This document shows, one piece after another, positions 1 to 5,396 of a DNA stretch of 5,426 bases. Source of the DNA: Phycisphaerae bacterium (GTDB lineage Bacteria; Planctomycetota; Phycisphaerae; Phycisphaerales; SM1A02). A program made the position numbers and the translations under genes. Within the stretch, counting starts at the first letter, position 1; the number at the start of each line of letters is the position of its first letter. Location of the stretch: NCBI GenBank assembly GCA_002690755.1, contig NZFT01000126.1, positions 1 to 5,426 of the forward strand. The letters run 5' to 3'. A model generated the notes under the pieces. It was not told the DNA's origin and searched no databases. It saw only the letters and a program-made list of their open reading frames with translations.

Positions 1-372
1 ACCGACCTGCTCACCGTGACCGAGAACGGCTATGGCAAGCGGACCCCGCTCACCGAATATCTCGTGCAGGCCGAGGACGGCGCCCGCCCGCAGAGCCGAG
101 GCGGCAAGGGACGAATCGACATCAAGACCGCCGGACGAAACGGGCCGGTCGTCACGGTGCGGTCCGTCACGGATTCCGACAGCCTGATGTTCATCTCCTC
201 GGGCGGCATGATGATCCGCACCTCCGCGGCCGACGTTTCGAGACTCGGCCGGAACACGCAGGGCGTCCGGGTGGTCAAACTGAAGACTGAAGACCGACTC
301 ATCGACTGCGCCACCACGCCGGCGGATCCCGAGGTCGAGGACGACCCGGACACGGCGACGACCACCACCTGA
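1..372 (+). CDS. gyrA: DNA gyrase subunit A, C-terminal end (5' truncated by window)
   Basis: This is the last 123 residues of GyrA, open from the first base of the window. GyrA is the breakage-reunion subunit of DNA gyrase, and its C-terminal beta-pinwheel wraps DNA to allow negative supercoiling. The fragment matches the final blades of that pinwheel: VTENGYGKRTPLTEY near residues 6-20, an RGGKG turn followed by IDIKT, RNGPVV, a D-x-LMFIS strand, a G-x-MIRTS strand and the highly characteristic GRNTQGVRVVKL near the end. The order and spacing follow E. coli GyrA as I remember it. GRNTQGV argues for GyrA rather than ParC. It finishes with a short acidic, Thr-rich tail, as is common in GyrA proteins. 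The GTG at position 16 is an internal valine, not a start. No terminator is visible before the next gene, so read-through is likely. Confidence 0.95.
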   Translation, partial: TDLLTVTENGYGKRTPLTEYLVQAEDGARPQSRGGKGRIDIKTAGRNGPVVTVRSVTDSDSLMFISSGGMMIRTSAADVSRLGRNTQGVRVVKLKTEDRLIDCATTPADPEVEDDPDTATTTT

Positions 373-386
373 TCAAGCCCCCTCCG

Positions 387-393
387 AAGGAAG
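387..393 (+). promoter_or_regulatory. Shine-Dalgarno sequence of the STAS gene
   Basis: The purine run AAGGAAG ends 7 nt before the ATG at 401. It is the clearest ribosome binding site in the window and fixes the start of the STAS gene. No -10-like box lies between the gyrA stop and this site, which fits an internal gene in a gyrA-led transcript. Confidence 0.6.
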
Positions 394-400
394 CGTCCGA

Positions 401-751
401 ATGAGTCTGAATGAATGGTCCGAAAGCATCGTCCTCGCCGAGACCGGCGAAGAGCCGACCTTCAGTGAGGACATGACCTCGCTCATGTCGATCGTCGAGG
501 ACTCCGAGCAGGGTGGCCGCGACATGCCCGACATGGTCGTGAACCTCGCGGAGGTCGACTACCTGAACTCCTCGAACATCGCCCAGCTGCTCCGGCTTCG
601 CAAGCGACTCGCCGCGGCAGGGGCCCGACTCCGGGTCTGCTCGGTGGGTGACCAGGTCTGGGGCGTCATCCTCGTGACCGGACTCGACAAGTTGTTCGAG
701 TTCCACGACGACGTGGCGACCGCGATCGCCTCGCTGCAACTCGAGGCGTGA
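401..751 (+). CDS. STAS-domain protein, anti-anti-sigma-factor-like
   Basis: This is a 116-residue, single-domain soluble protein of the STAS family (SpoIIAA/RsbV type). Such proteins are typically substrates of serine kinases and phosphatases and bind anti-sigma factors or act as stressosome-like switches. The STAS pattern is clear: the hydrophobic strand MVVNLAEVDYLNSSN at residues 45-59, the helix IAQLLRLRKRLAAAGARL after it, then a strand (RVCSV) and the closing VTGLDKLFEFHDD. The usual phosphorylation motif D-S-S/T-G is here N56-S57-S58-N59, so the serine pair is kept but both flanking residues differ. The length is normal for a stand-alone STAS protein. The ATG start is supported by a good Shine-Dalgarno sequence 28 bp after gyrA, and its stop overlaps the start of the ExbD gene, so translational coupling is likely. 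No kinase, phosphatase or sigma factor is in view, so its partner is unknown. Confidence 0.85.
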   Translation: MSLNEWSESIVLAETGEEPTFSEDMTSLMSIVEDSEQGGRDMPDMVVNLAEVDYLNSSNIAQLLRLRKRLAAAGARLRVCSVGDQVWGVILVTGLDKLFEFHDDVATAIASLQLEA

Positions 752-1266
752 GCGGCGCAGCCATCCATCCCACCGGAACGATCGAGCCCGAGGGTGAGGC
801 ACCGGCGGTGCGCCGGGTCCGGCTGCGTCGAAACAAGCCCTCCTTCCGGGTCGAACTCACACCACTGATCGACGTGATCTTCCTGCTGCTCACCTTCTTC
901 ATCTACGCGATGGTCCTGATGGACCGGATCGAACTGGTCCCGCTCGACCTCAAGCCGCTCGAAGCGGGTGCGGTGGTGGCCGATGCGGCGCCGCCGCCGG
1001 CCCGTACCCTGAGCCTCGACGGCGAGGGTGGGATGTTTCTCGATCGAACGCCGATCACCCTGGACGCGGTCGTCCCCGAACTTCGGAAGACGCTCGAAAC
1101 GGATCCGGAAACCGTGCTCTACCTCGCGGTCTCCGACGAAGTCGGGCCGAGCGACCGGATCCCGGTGCTCCTCGAGCTCTGGAACCAGCTCCGCCTCGCC
1201 GAGATACCGATCCGGATGGTCGGCCGACCGATATCGGCGGAAGCGACCGCGAACGACGATTCCTGA
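748..1266 (+). CDS. exbD: ExbD/TolR-family biopolymer transport protein
   Basis: This 172-residue protein has one membrane helix and belongs to the ExbD/TolR/MotB-like family. Family members sit with a five-subunit ExbB/TolQ channel in the inner membrane and use the proton motive force to energise TonB or TolA. A basic cytoplasmic N-terminus (residues 22-34, rich in Arg/Lys) is followed by the signature ELTPLIDVIFLLLTFF at 36-51. The single membrane aspartate, D42, corresponds to the essential proton-carrying Asp of ExbD/TolR. The periplasmic domain (about 88-162) has the expected layout, with a displayed strand VLYLAVSDEV, a helix IPVLLELWNQLRLAEI and a final strand. The start is a GTG inside the GTGA overlap with the STAS stop; I prefer it for the coupling, although a GTG at 808 would also leave the helix intact. 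No exbB/tolQ gene lies beside it, which is unusual. ExbD and TolR cannot be told apart from sequence alone. Confidence 0.88.
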   Translation: MSGAAIHPTGTIEPEGEAPAVRRVRLRRNKPSFRVELTPLIDVIFLLLTFFIYAMVLMDRIELVPLDLKPLEAGAVVADAAPPPARTLSLDGEGGMFLDRTPITLDAVVPELRKTLETDPETVLYLAVSDEVGPSDRIPVLLELWNQLRLAEIPIRMVGRPISAEATANDDS

Positions 1267-1281
1267 GTCGATCCGGGCCGG

Positions 1282-1295
1282 CGAATCGCGATTCG
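1282..1295. repeat. 14-bp perfect palindrome in the exbD-tonB gap
   Basis: CGAATCGCGATTCG reads the same on both strands. It lies in the 53-bp gap between exbD and the TonB-like gene, centred 20 to 25 bp upstream of the -10-like box at 1308, which is where a -35 element would be. GGCC copies at 1276-1279 and 1297-1300 could lengthen it into an imperfect hairpin with a small asymmetric internal loop. It could be an operator or a weak stem-loop; no T-run follows it. A 14-bp palindrome is not rare in DNA of this composition. Confidence 0.35.
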
Positions 1296-1307
1296 GGGCC
1301 GCCCGAC

Positions 1308-1313
1308 TACCAT
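1308..1313 (+). promoter_or_regulatory. -10-like box, probable leaderless promoter of the TonB-like gene
   Basis: TACCAT (TANNNT type) ends 6 nt before the GTG at 1320. Transcription starting about 7 nt after such a box would begin at or next to the start codon, giving a leaderless mRNA. No Shine-Dalgarno sequence is present between them and no convincing -35 hexamer is seen. Confidence 0.4.
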
Positions 1314-1319
1314 CTGGGC

Positions 1320-2477
1320 GTGCGACCACGCGGAAGAGCATCCATCTCGGAACCGACGGCCCTCGCCGTGTCGGTGCTTCTGCACCTCGGCGTCGCCGTC
1401 CTGATCCTCGGCGCCGCGACCGCGGACGGACGCGATCGTTCCCTCGACCACGAACTCGAGGACGAACGCCAACCGGCCCCCAAACAGGAACCGCTGGGCA
1501 TCGAGAAGAGCGAGGCCGAGACGCTGACCTGGATCGGATACGAGGAATATCAGGAACATCTCGCCCGACTCTCCGAAGTCGAACAGGCGGCGATGCTCGC
1601 GACCCCTTTCGCGGGCGGGGGCGGCACACCCCCGCCGAGCCGACCCCGAACCGCCCCACCGACGCCGGCGGTTCCGACCGCCAACCTTCCTTCGAACGCT
1701 GCACCGACTTCGACCGCGCCCGCGCCGGAGACCCCCGAGCCGGAGGTGATCCTCGCCCGGGAGGTCGTGACCGAACCGAAGACCAGACCGACCGTGGATC
1801 CGGAGCCGGTGGAATCCGAAACCCTCGACGAGGCCACCACCTCGGACACCGAACCGACGCCGGATCCATCCACCCGACCGGACGAGAAGACCACCACGAC
1901 GGACGACGCGCCCGAGGACCCGACGGTGGATCCCACGGCGGATGAGCAGCTGGAGCCGGAGCCGGAGCCCGAATCGAAACCCGTTCCGAAGCCCGAGCCG
2001 GATCCCGGTCCCGCCCCGAAACCCGCACCGACCCCCACGCCCGAAGCGGACGGCGACGAAGGCGACACGAAGGGCGACGCCACCGGGGAAGGCGACGGTC
2101 CCGGAGAACCCGCCCCGGAATCCGGCAACGACGCGGACAAGGACGCCGAAGCCACCAGCGTGATCAAGGTGCCTGCGTCGGAATGGAAGCAGGGCAAGCC
2201 GCTCGCGGCACAGGGACTGAACATCACCACCCGCCGTCCGCAGATTCCACCCACCGGATGGCTGAGCTATCGTCCGAAGTACAACCCGGTCGCGCGGATC
2301 GAGTTCGACCGGACCGGAAAACCGAAACGAGCCTCGCTGCTGGTGCGCAGCGAGGAGCCGAATCTCGACGAGCGGCTGATCGACATGCTCTATCGCTGGC
2401 GGGCGAAGGGAGCGAGACTCAGGAAACTCACCGGCGACCAGACCGTGACGATCGAGATCCAACTGCTCCTGAACTGA
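1320..2477 (+). CDS. TonB-family energy-transducer-like protein
   Basis: This 385-residue protein has the TonB plan. A single N-terminal membrane anchor (about residues 13-33) carries S18 and H22 in the S-x3-H spacing of the essential TonB helix, and is followed by the periplasmic part. Residues 58-93 are ordinary-looking sequence including TWIGYEEYQEH. A long Pro/Glu/Asp/Thr linker (about 101-280) follows, with EP and KP repeats near 212-241 and an acidic Gly-rich patch at 243-278. Residues 320-385 form a TonB-like C-terminal domain: YNPVARIEFDRTGKPKRASL, then a helix ending MLYRWRAKG and a last strand VTIEIQLLL. Role inferred: carrying energy from an ExbB/ExbD complex across the periplasm to an outer-membrane receptor. 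The linker is longer than in E. coli TonB (239 residues in total), which would suit a wide periplasm. The start is a GTG just before the anchor, with a TACCAT box 6 nt upstream. A TolA-like role is the main alternative. Confidence 0.8.
   Translation: MRPRGRASISEPTALAVSVLLHLGVAVLILGAATADGRDRSLDHELEDERQPAPKQEPLGIEKSEAETLTWIGYEEYQEHLARLSEVEQAAMLATPFAGGGGTPPPSRPRTAPPTPAVPTANLPSNAAPTSTAPAPETPEPEVILAREVVTEPKTRPTVDPEPVESETLDEATTSDTEPTPDPSTRPDEKTTTTDDAPEDPTVDPTADEQLEPEPEPESKPVPKPEPDPGPAPKPAPTPTPEADGDEGDTKGDATGEGDGPGEPAPESGNDADKDAEATSVIKVPASEWKQGKPLAAQGLNITTRRPQIPPTGWLSYRPKYNPVARIEFDRTGKPKRASLLVRSEEPNLDERLIDMLYRWRAKGARLRKLTGDQTVTIEIQLLLN
1953..2042 (+). repeat. Proline-rich EP/KP repeat in the linker of the TonB-like protein
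   Basis: This stretch encodes residues 212-241, in which nearly every second residue is proline: first EPEPEPE, then KPVPKPEPDPGPAPKPAP and a closing TPTP. The DNA starts with imperfect GAGCCG hexamer copies. Such X-Pro repeats form stiff extended chains in TonB proteins, and the charge switches from acidic to basic along the block, as in the Glu-Pro/Lys-Pro region of enterobacterial TonB. Short DNA repeats of this kind can change in number between strains. Confidence 0.75.
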
Positions 2478-2503
2478 AGTCCCACGAGACCGGTGAACGC
2501 CGA

Positions 2504-3292
2504 TCAGCCTTCGAGCCGTTCCCGCCACCCCTGCACCCGCGGATGGTCGGTCAGATCGAACTCGAGCGGGGTCACGGTGAGATACCGGTTCATCAAGCTA
2601 TCCACGTCGGTGTCGGGGTGGGTGTGCATGAACTCCATGCCGCTGCCCGCCGCCCAGTAGTACGTCTGACCGTAGGGACTGGTCCGCTTGTCGTAGCCGC
2701 CCGAACCCGCCGCGGTGTTCATCGCGCAGACCTTGATCGGCGGCATCGGCGCGTCCGGGGTCTCGGTCCGCGGCACGTTGACGTTGATCACCGCGTGTGG
2801 ATCGAGCGGATGGACCAGGATCCGATCGATGGCGACCCGGGCGATCTCCGCGGCCCGGTCGTAACAGATCGAGTCACGATCGCCGAGATGCAGGCTCACC
2901 GCGATCGACGGCACCCCGAGAAACGCGCTTTCCACCGCGGCCGCGACCGTGCCGGAATAGATCACGTTGATGCCGACGTTCGCGCCGCTGTTCATCCCGG
3001 AGATCGTGATGTCGGGCAGGGTCCCCTCGCCATGCAGTTCGGCCCAGAGCGAACGGAGCGCGACCTTCACGCAGTCCGCGGGACGTCCGTCCACCGCATG
3101 CCCGACGGAACCGTCGGGCATCGTCGAGGAATGGATCATCATCGGTTCGTTGAAGGTCACGCCGTGGCTGGTCGCGGACTGGACGGTGTACGGGGCGATG
3201 GTGGTGACGTCGCCGAGGCCCTCGAGGGCCCGATGCAGGGCGCGGATTCCGGGGGCTTCGATGCCGTCGTCGTTGGTGAGCAGGATCTTCAC
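2504..3292 (-). CDS. surE: 5'/3'-nucleotidase SurE
   Basis: This 262-residue protein is SurE, a metal-dependent phosphatase that removes phosphate from nucleoside 5'- and 3'-monophosphates and, in some species, polyphosphate; it is linked to stationary-phase survival. The N-terminus MKILLTNDDGIEAPGI holds the metal-binding D8 and D9. S39 stands where the family has its conserved active-site serine, and the SGMNSGANVG block (98-107), with N101 as probable metal ligand, leads into the signature YSGTVAAA. DGRPADCVKVAL (68-79) and the late YDKRTSPYGQTYYW (about 200-213) are also typical. The length is normal. The start is a GTG with only a weak GGA upstream. It follows the glycosyltransferase by 56 bp on the same strand and ends 26 bp from the convergent TonB-like gene. 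A perfect 11-bp inverted repeat lies within codons 58-65. Confidence 0.95.
   Translation of the reverse strand: MKILLTNDDGIEAPGIRALHRALEGLGDVTTIAPYTVQSATSHGVTFNEPMMIHSSTMPDGSVGHAVDGRPADCVKVALRSLWAELHGEGTLPDITISGMNSGANVGINVIYSGTVAAAVESAFLGVPSIAVSLHLGDRDSICYDRAAEIARVAIDRILVHPLDPHAVINVNVPRTETPDAPMPPIKVCAMNTAAGSGGYDKRTSPYGQTYYWAAGSGMEFMHTHPDTDVDSLMNRYLTVTPLEFDLTDHPRVQGWRERLEG
3098..3121. repeat. Perfect 11-bp inverted repeat inside surE
   Basis: ATGCCCGACGG and its exact reverse complement are separated by only two bases (AA on the + strand). The element covers surE codons 58-65 (M-P-D-G-S-V-G-H). On RNA the two-base gap would force the inner pair open, leaving about a 10-bp GC-rich stem; on DNA it is a near-perfect 24-bp palindrome. 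It has no T-run, so it is not a simple terminator. Confidence 0.6.
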
Positions 3293-3330
3293 GATGGATT
3301 CCAGCGTTGGTGCGGAGGTGAATGCGAGAC

Positions 3331-3349
3331 CCGCGGTCCCGCGGTTTTT
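3331..3349 (+). terminator. Possible small intrinsic terminator on the + strand
   Basis: CCGCG (3331-3335) and CGCGG (3340-3344) can pair around a GTCC loop and are followed at once by TTTTT (3345-3349). The stem is only 5 bp but all G/C. On the + strand no gene ends here, so it would stop transcripts running antisense through surE. On the - strand the hairpin lies just after the glycosyltransferase stop, with the A-run before it rather than a U-run after it, so it would not terminate that operon efficiently. Confidence 0.3.
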
Positions 3350-4563
3350 CAGGCCCGGACGGGCCGTTCAGGTTCGATCACGTACGCGCGACCGCCCCAG
3401 CGGACCGGCCTTCCCCGGGCGAGATCGATCGCTCCGCCGCGGATGGCGCCCGCGACCAGCAGACAGCCGATCGGCCATCCGAGGATCCCGATCCGAGGCA
3501 TGCCACCCCGGCCGAAGACGACGAACAGCGCGGTTCCCGAGAGCGCGAGACCGGCGACGCCCGCGAGCATCGCGAGCCCGCCGAGCAGCGTCGCCCCCAG
3601 CGAGAAGACCACGGCGCCGATTCCCAGACTTCCGACCGCGGTCACCGGACCGAGTCCCGCGGAGGCGACCCGCACCACGTTCCGATTCATCCGGCCGATG
3701 TTCCGGTGGCAGGACTCGATGAAGATCCGACGCCAGCCGCCGAGGAGATCCTCAAGCGACTCGTACATGCTGGTCTGGATCTGGTCGCCGGAGTCGACCA
3801 CTCGGACCCGCCCATCAAGCCGGTGCACCGCCTTGGCGAACGCGAGATCCTCGAGCAGATCGTCCTTCACTGCGCCATGTCCGCCGAGTCGATCGTAGAA
3901 CGCCCGCCCGAACAGCATGAACTGCCCGTTCGCGAAGGAACGCGGCCGCTCGACGTGGTTGGTGCGGTCCGGCGGGAACATGCGGAGCAGCGTGATCGCC
4001 GCGGGCGGCTGGACCACGGCCTCCCACCAGTGACCGGAGGTCAGCCTGGTGTAGGCACTGAGCAGATCGATGGATTCGGACCGGGCGATCGCGACCGCGG
4101 ACCGAATCACGTCGGCGTCGAACCGCACGTCCGCGTCCGTGAAGAGCAGCCAGTCACCCTTCGCGGCCGCGGCCCCCACCGAAGCGGCGTGACATTTTCC
4201 CGCCCAGTCCTCGGGGCACGTGTCGTTGACGATGGGACGAATGCGCGGATCGCCCGCCGCCGCGGCCTCGAGCCGGGCGAGCGTGTCGTCGGTGCATCGG
4301 TCGAGGACCACCACCAGCTCGATCCGGGCGTCACGCTGGGCCCGCATCGAGGCGACCATGCGCTCGATCACCCGCGCTTCATCGTGGGCCGGCACGATCA
4401 CCGACACGAGGTCGTCGACGACGGGAAGATCGAGCCCGTCCCGGAGCAGCGGCGTGTGTCGGGCCAGTCGGATCAACCGCCCCAGCACGAAACCCCAGTA
4501 GACGGCGGTCGCGGTCGCGAGCACGGCGAGGATCAGGGTGATGGCGACCGGCACGGGAGACAT
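3349..4563 (-). CDS. Membrane-anchored family-2 glycosyltransferase (HpnB/CrtQ-like)
   Basis: This 404-residue protein has a GT-A fold glycosyltransferase domain between membrane segments. A first helix spans about residues 5-28. The catalytic domain starts with VSVIVPAHDEA (53-63), continues with VVLDRCTDDT (85-94) and AGKCHA (121-126), and has the metal- and sugar-nucleotide-binding FTDADV with D143/D145. It then shows ANGQFMLF (211-218) and ED at 238-239 as candidate catalytic base. A GGWRR motif (275-279) stands where processive enzymes have QxxRW. Three further hydrophobic segments follow (about 303-330, 333-352, 357-380), and the end RGRPVRWGGRAY is typical of this membrane GT2 group. 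The layout resembles HpnB (hopanoid-associated) and CrtQ (carotenoid-modifying) proteins, so a lipid or polyisoprenoid acceptor is plausible; the real substrate cannot be read here. I chose the ATG at 4563 because a GTG at 4629 would add 22 non-conserved-looking residues and cross the divergent promoter region. Confidence 0.85.
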   Translation of the reverse strand: MSPVPVAITLILAVLATATAVYWGFVLGRLIRLARHTPLLRDGLDLPVVDDLVSVIVPAHDEARVIERMVASMRAQRDARIELVVVLDRCTDDTLARLEAAAAGDPRIRPIVNDTCPEDWAGKCHAASVGAAAAKGDWLLFTDADVRFDADVIRSAVAIARSESIDLLSAYTRLTSGHWWEAVVQPPAAITLLRMFPPDRTNHVERPRSFANGQFMLFGRAFYDRLGGHGAVKDDLLEDLAFAKAVHRLDGRVRVVDSGDQIQTSMYESLEDLLGGWRRIFIESCHRNIGRMNRNVVRVASAGLGPVTAVGSLGIGAVVFSLGATLLGGLAMLAGVAGLALSGTALFVVFGRGGMPRIGILGWPIGCLLVAGAIRGGAIDLARGRPVRWGGRAYVIEPERPVRA

Positions 4564-4572
4564 GGGCGGTGC

Positions 4573-4578
4573 ATGGTA
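4573..4578 (-). promoter_or_regulatory. -10-like box of the glycosyltransferase-surE unit
   Basis: On the - strand TACCAT stands 9 nt before the ATG at 4563, the same hexamer as upstream of the TonB-like gene. A start about 7 nt downstream would leave a leader of only two or three bases. No Shine-Dalgarno sequence is visible, and the -35 region is not convincing. Confidence 0.35.
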
Positions 4579-4619
4579 CGAGGGACCAGCACGCACGGTG
4601 TCGAACCTGGGGACCGGTC

Positions 4620-4625
4620 TACACT
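4620..4625 (+). promoter_or_regulatory. -10-like box, probable leaderless promoter of nnrE
   Basis: TACACT ends 6 nt before the ATG at 4632, the same spacing as in front of the TonB-like gene. It matches TATAAT at four of six positions and is directly preceded by the 8-bp palindrome GACCGGTC (4612-4619). The intervening CCACCT is not a ribosome binding site. It faces the glycosyltransferase promoter across a 68-bp divergent gap. Confidence 0.42.
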
Positions 4626-4631
4626 CCACCT

Positions 4632-5396
4632 ATGCCGTCCCCGACCCCGAACGCCTCCGATTCCGTCTCCCAAACCGGTTCCCACCTCACCCCCCACGCG
4701 GGTCCGCTGCTCGATCGAGCCGCCGCGGCTCGACTGGACGCCGCCGCGACGACCCGGTGCGGGATTCCCGGCCTCCTCCTGATGGAACACGCGGCGATCG
4801 GGGCCACCGCGCTGATCGAACGCGAGCTTGCCGCCAACGGGATCCGACGGGTCGTGGTCCTCTGCGGACCCGGCAACAACGGCGGCGACGGCTGGGCGAT
4901 CGCCCGGCTGCTTCGAAGGCGCGACGTCCCGGTCGAGGTGGTCGAACTCGCGCCGCCCGAGGCACCCGGCGACGCGGCGACGAATCGTGCGATCGCGATC
5001 GCCTTCGGCATTCCCGTCCGACCGGCATCCGATCTGTACGCACCGACGGTCGCACAGACGCTCGACGACGCACTCGTGGTCGACGCGCTGTTCGGCACCG
5101 GCCTCGCCCGTCCGCTCGCCGGCCCTCCCGCGGTACTGGTCGACGTGGTCCGCGGCCGCCCCGCCCTGGTGTTCGCGATCGACGTGCCCAGCGGGCTTGA
5201 CGCCGATACGGGTTCGGTCCTCGGGACCTGTCTTCCCGCCGACGTCACCGCCACGATGGTCGCGCCCAAGATCGGGCTCCTGTCGCCCGGATCCGAGGAA
5301 CTCCGCGGTCGGATCGAGATCGTCGACATCGGCGTCCCCGCCGACCTGATCGAGGCGTTCGACGTCTCCGGCAGGAATCCACCAAATCGGGGATGA
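4632..5396 (+). CDS. nnrE: NAD(P)H-hydrate epimerase (YjeF_N domain)
   Basis: This 254-residue protein interconverts the R and S forms of hydrated NADH and NADPH, so that the partner ATP/ADP-dependent dehydratase NnrD can repair both. After a Ser/Pro-rich N-terminal stretch come the family landmarks: CGIPGLLLMEHAA (43-55), the nucleotide-binding GPGNNGGDG (79-87), VVDALFGTGLARPL (149-162), AIDVPSGLDADTG (182-194), and then ADVTATMVAPKIGL with K213, ending in IEIVDIGVP. Many bacteria fuse this domain to NnrD in a protein of about 500 residues; here only the epimerase half is present, and its length is that of the single-domain form. I chose the ATG at 4632 over an in-frame ATG at 4569, because the longer form would add 21 unfamiliar residues and run through the -10-like box and into the divergent promoter region. 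Confidence 0.92.
   Translation: MPSPTPNASDSVSQTGSHLTPHAGPLLDRAAAARLDAAATTRCGIPGLLLMEHAAIGATALIERELAANGIRRVVVLCGPGNNGGDGWAIARLLRRRDVPVEVVELAPPEAPGDAATNRAIAIAFGIPVRPASDLYAPTVAQTLDDALVVDALFGTGLARPLAGPPAVLVDVVRGRPALVFAIDVPSGLDADTGSVLGTCLPADVTATMVAPKIGLLSPGSEELRGRIEIVDIGVPADLIEAFDVSGRNPPNRG

Noticed and set aside
30..368. A 112-codon open frame opposite the gyrA end
   Set aside because: Antisense to a clearly recognised GyrA pinwheel with no features of its own.
559..2028. A 489-codon open frame on the - strand across STAS, ExbD and the TonB-like gene
   Set aside because: It is Arg/Pro/Ser-rich, matches no family I know, and lies opposite genes with clear motifs. Long antisense frames are expected at this GC content.
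1119..2528. A 469-codon open frame on the - strand opposite the TonB-like gene
   Set aside because: Arg/Gly-rich translation of the complement of a Pro/Glu-rich linker; no recognisable domain, and the + strand product has anchor, linker and TonB C-terminal domain.
2183..3898. A 571-codon open frame on the + strand across surE and the glycosyltransferase
   Set aside because: His/Arg/Asp-rich without domain features, antisense to two unmistakable proteins.
4564..4629. N-terminal extension of the glycosyltransferase to a GTG at 4629
   Set aside because: It would add 22 residues without hydrophobic or conserved character and run through the probable promoter; the ATG at 4563 sits right before the first membrane helix.
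4569..4631. N-terminal extension of nnrE to an ATG at 4569
   Set aside because: It would cross the TACACT box and overlap the divergent region; the added residues do not look like part of the family.
3322..4782. A 486-codon open frame on the + strand opposite the glycosyltransferase
   Set aside because: Composition is typical of a shadow frame and it overlaps the start of nnrE; the - strand frame carries the GT2 motifs.
4989..5002. 14-bp palindrome GCGATCGCGATCGC, containing HIP1-like octamers, inside nnrE
   Set aside because: It simply encodes alternating Ala-Ile with favoured codons, and GCGATCGC-like words are common in this GC-rich sequence.
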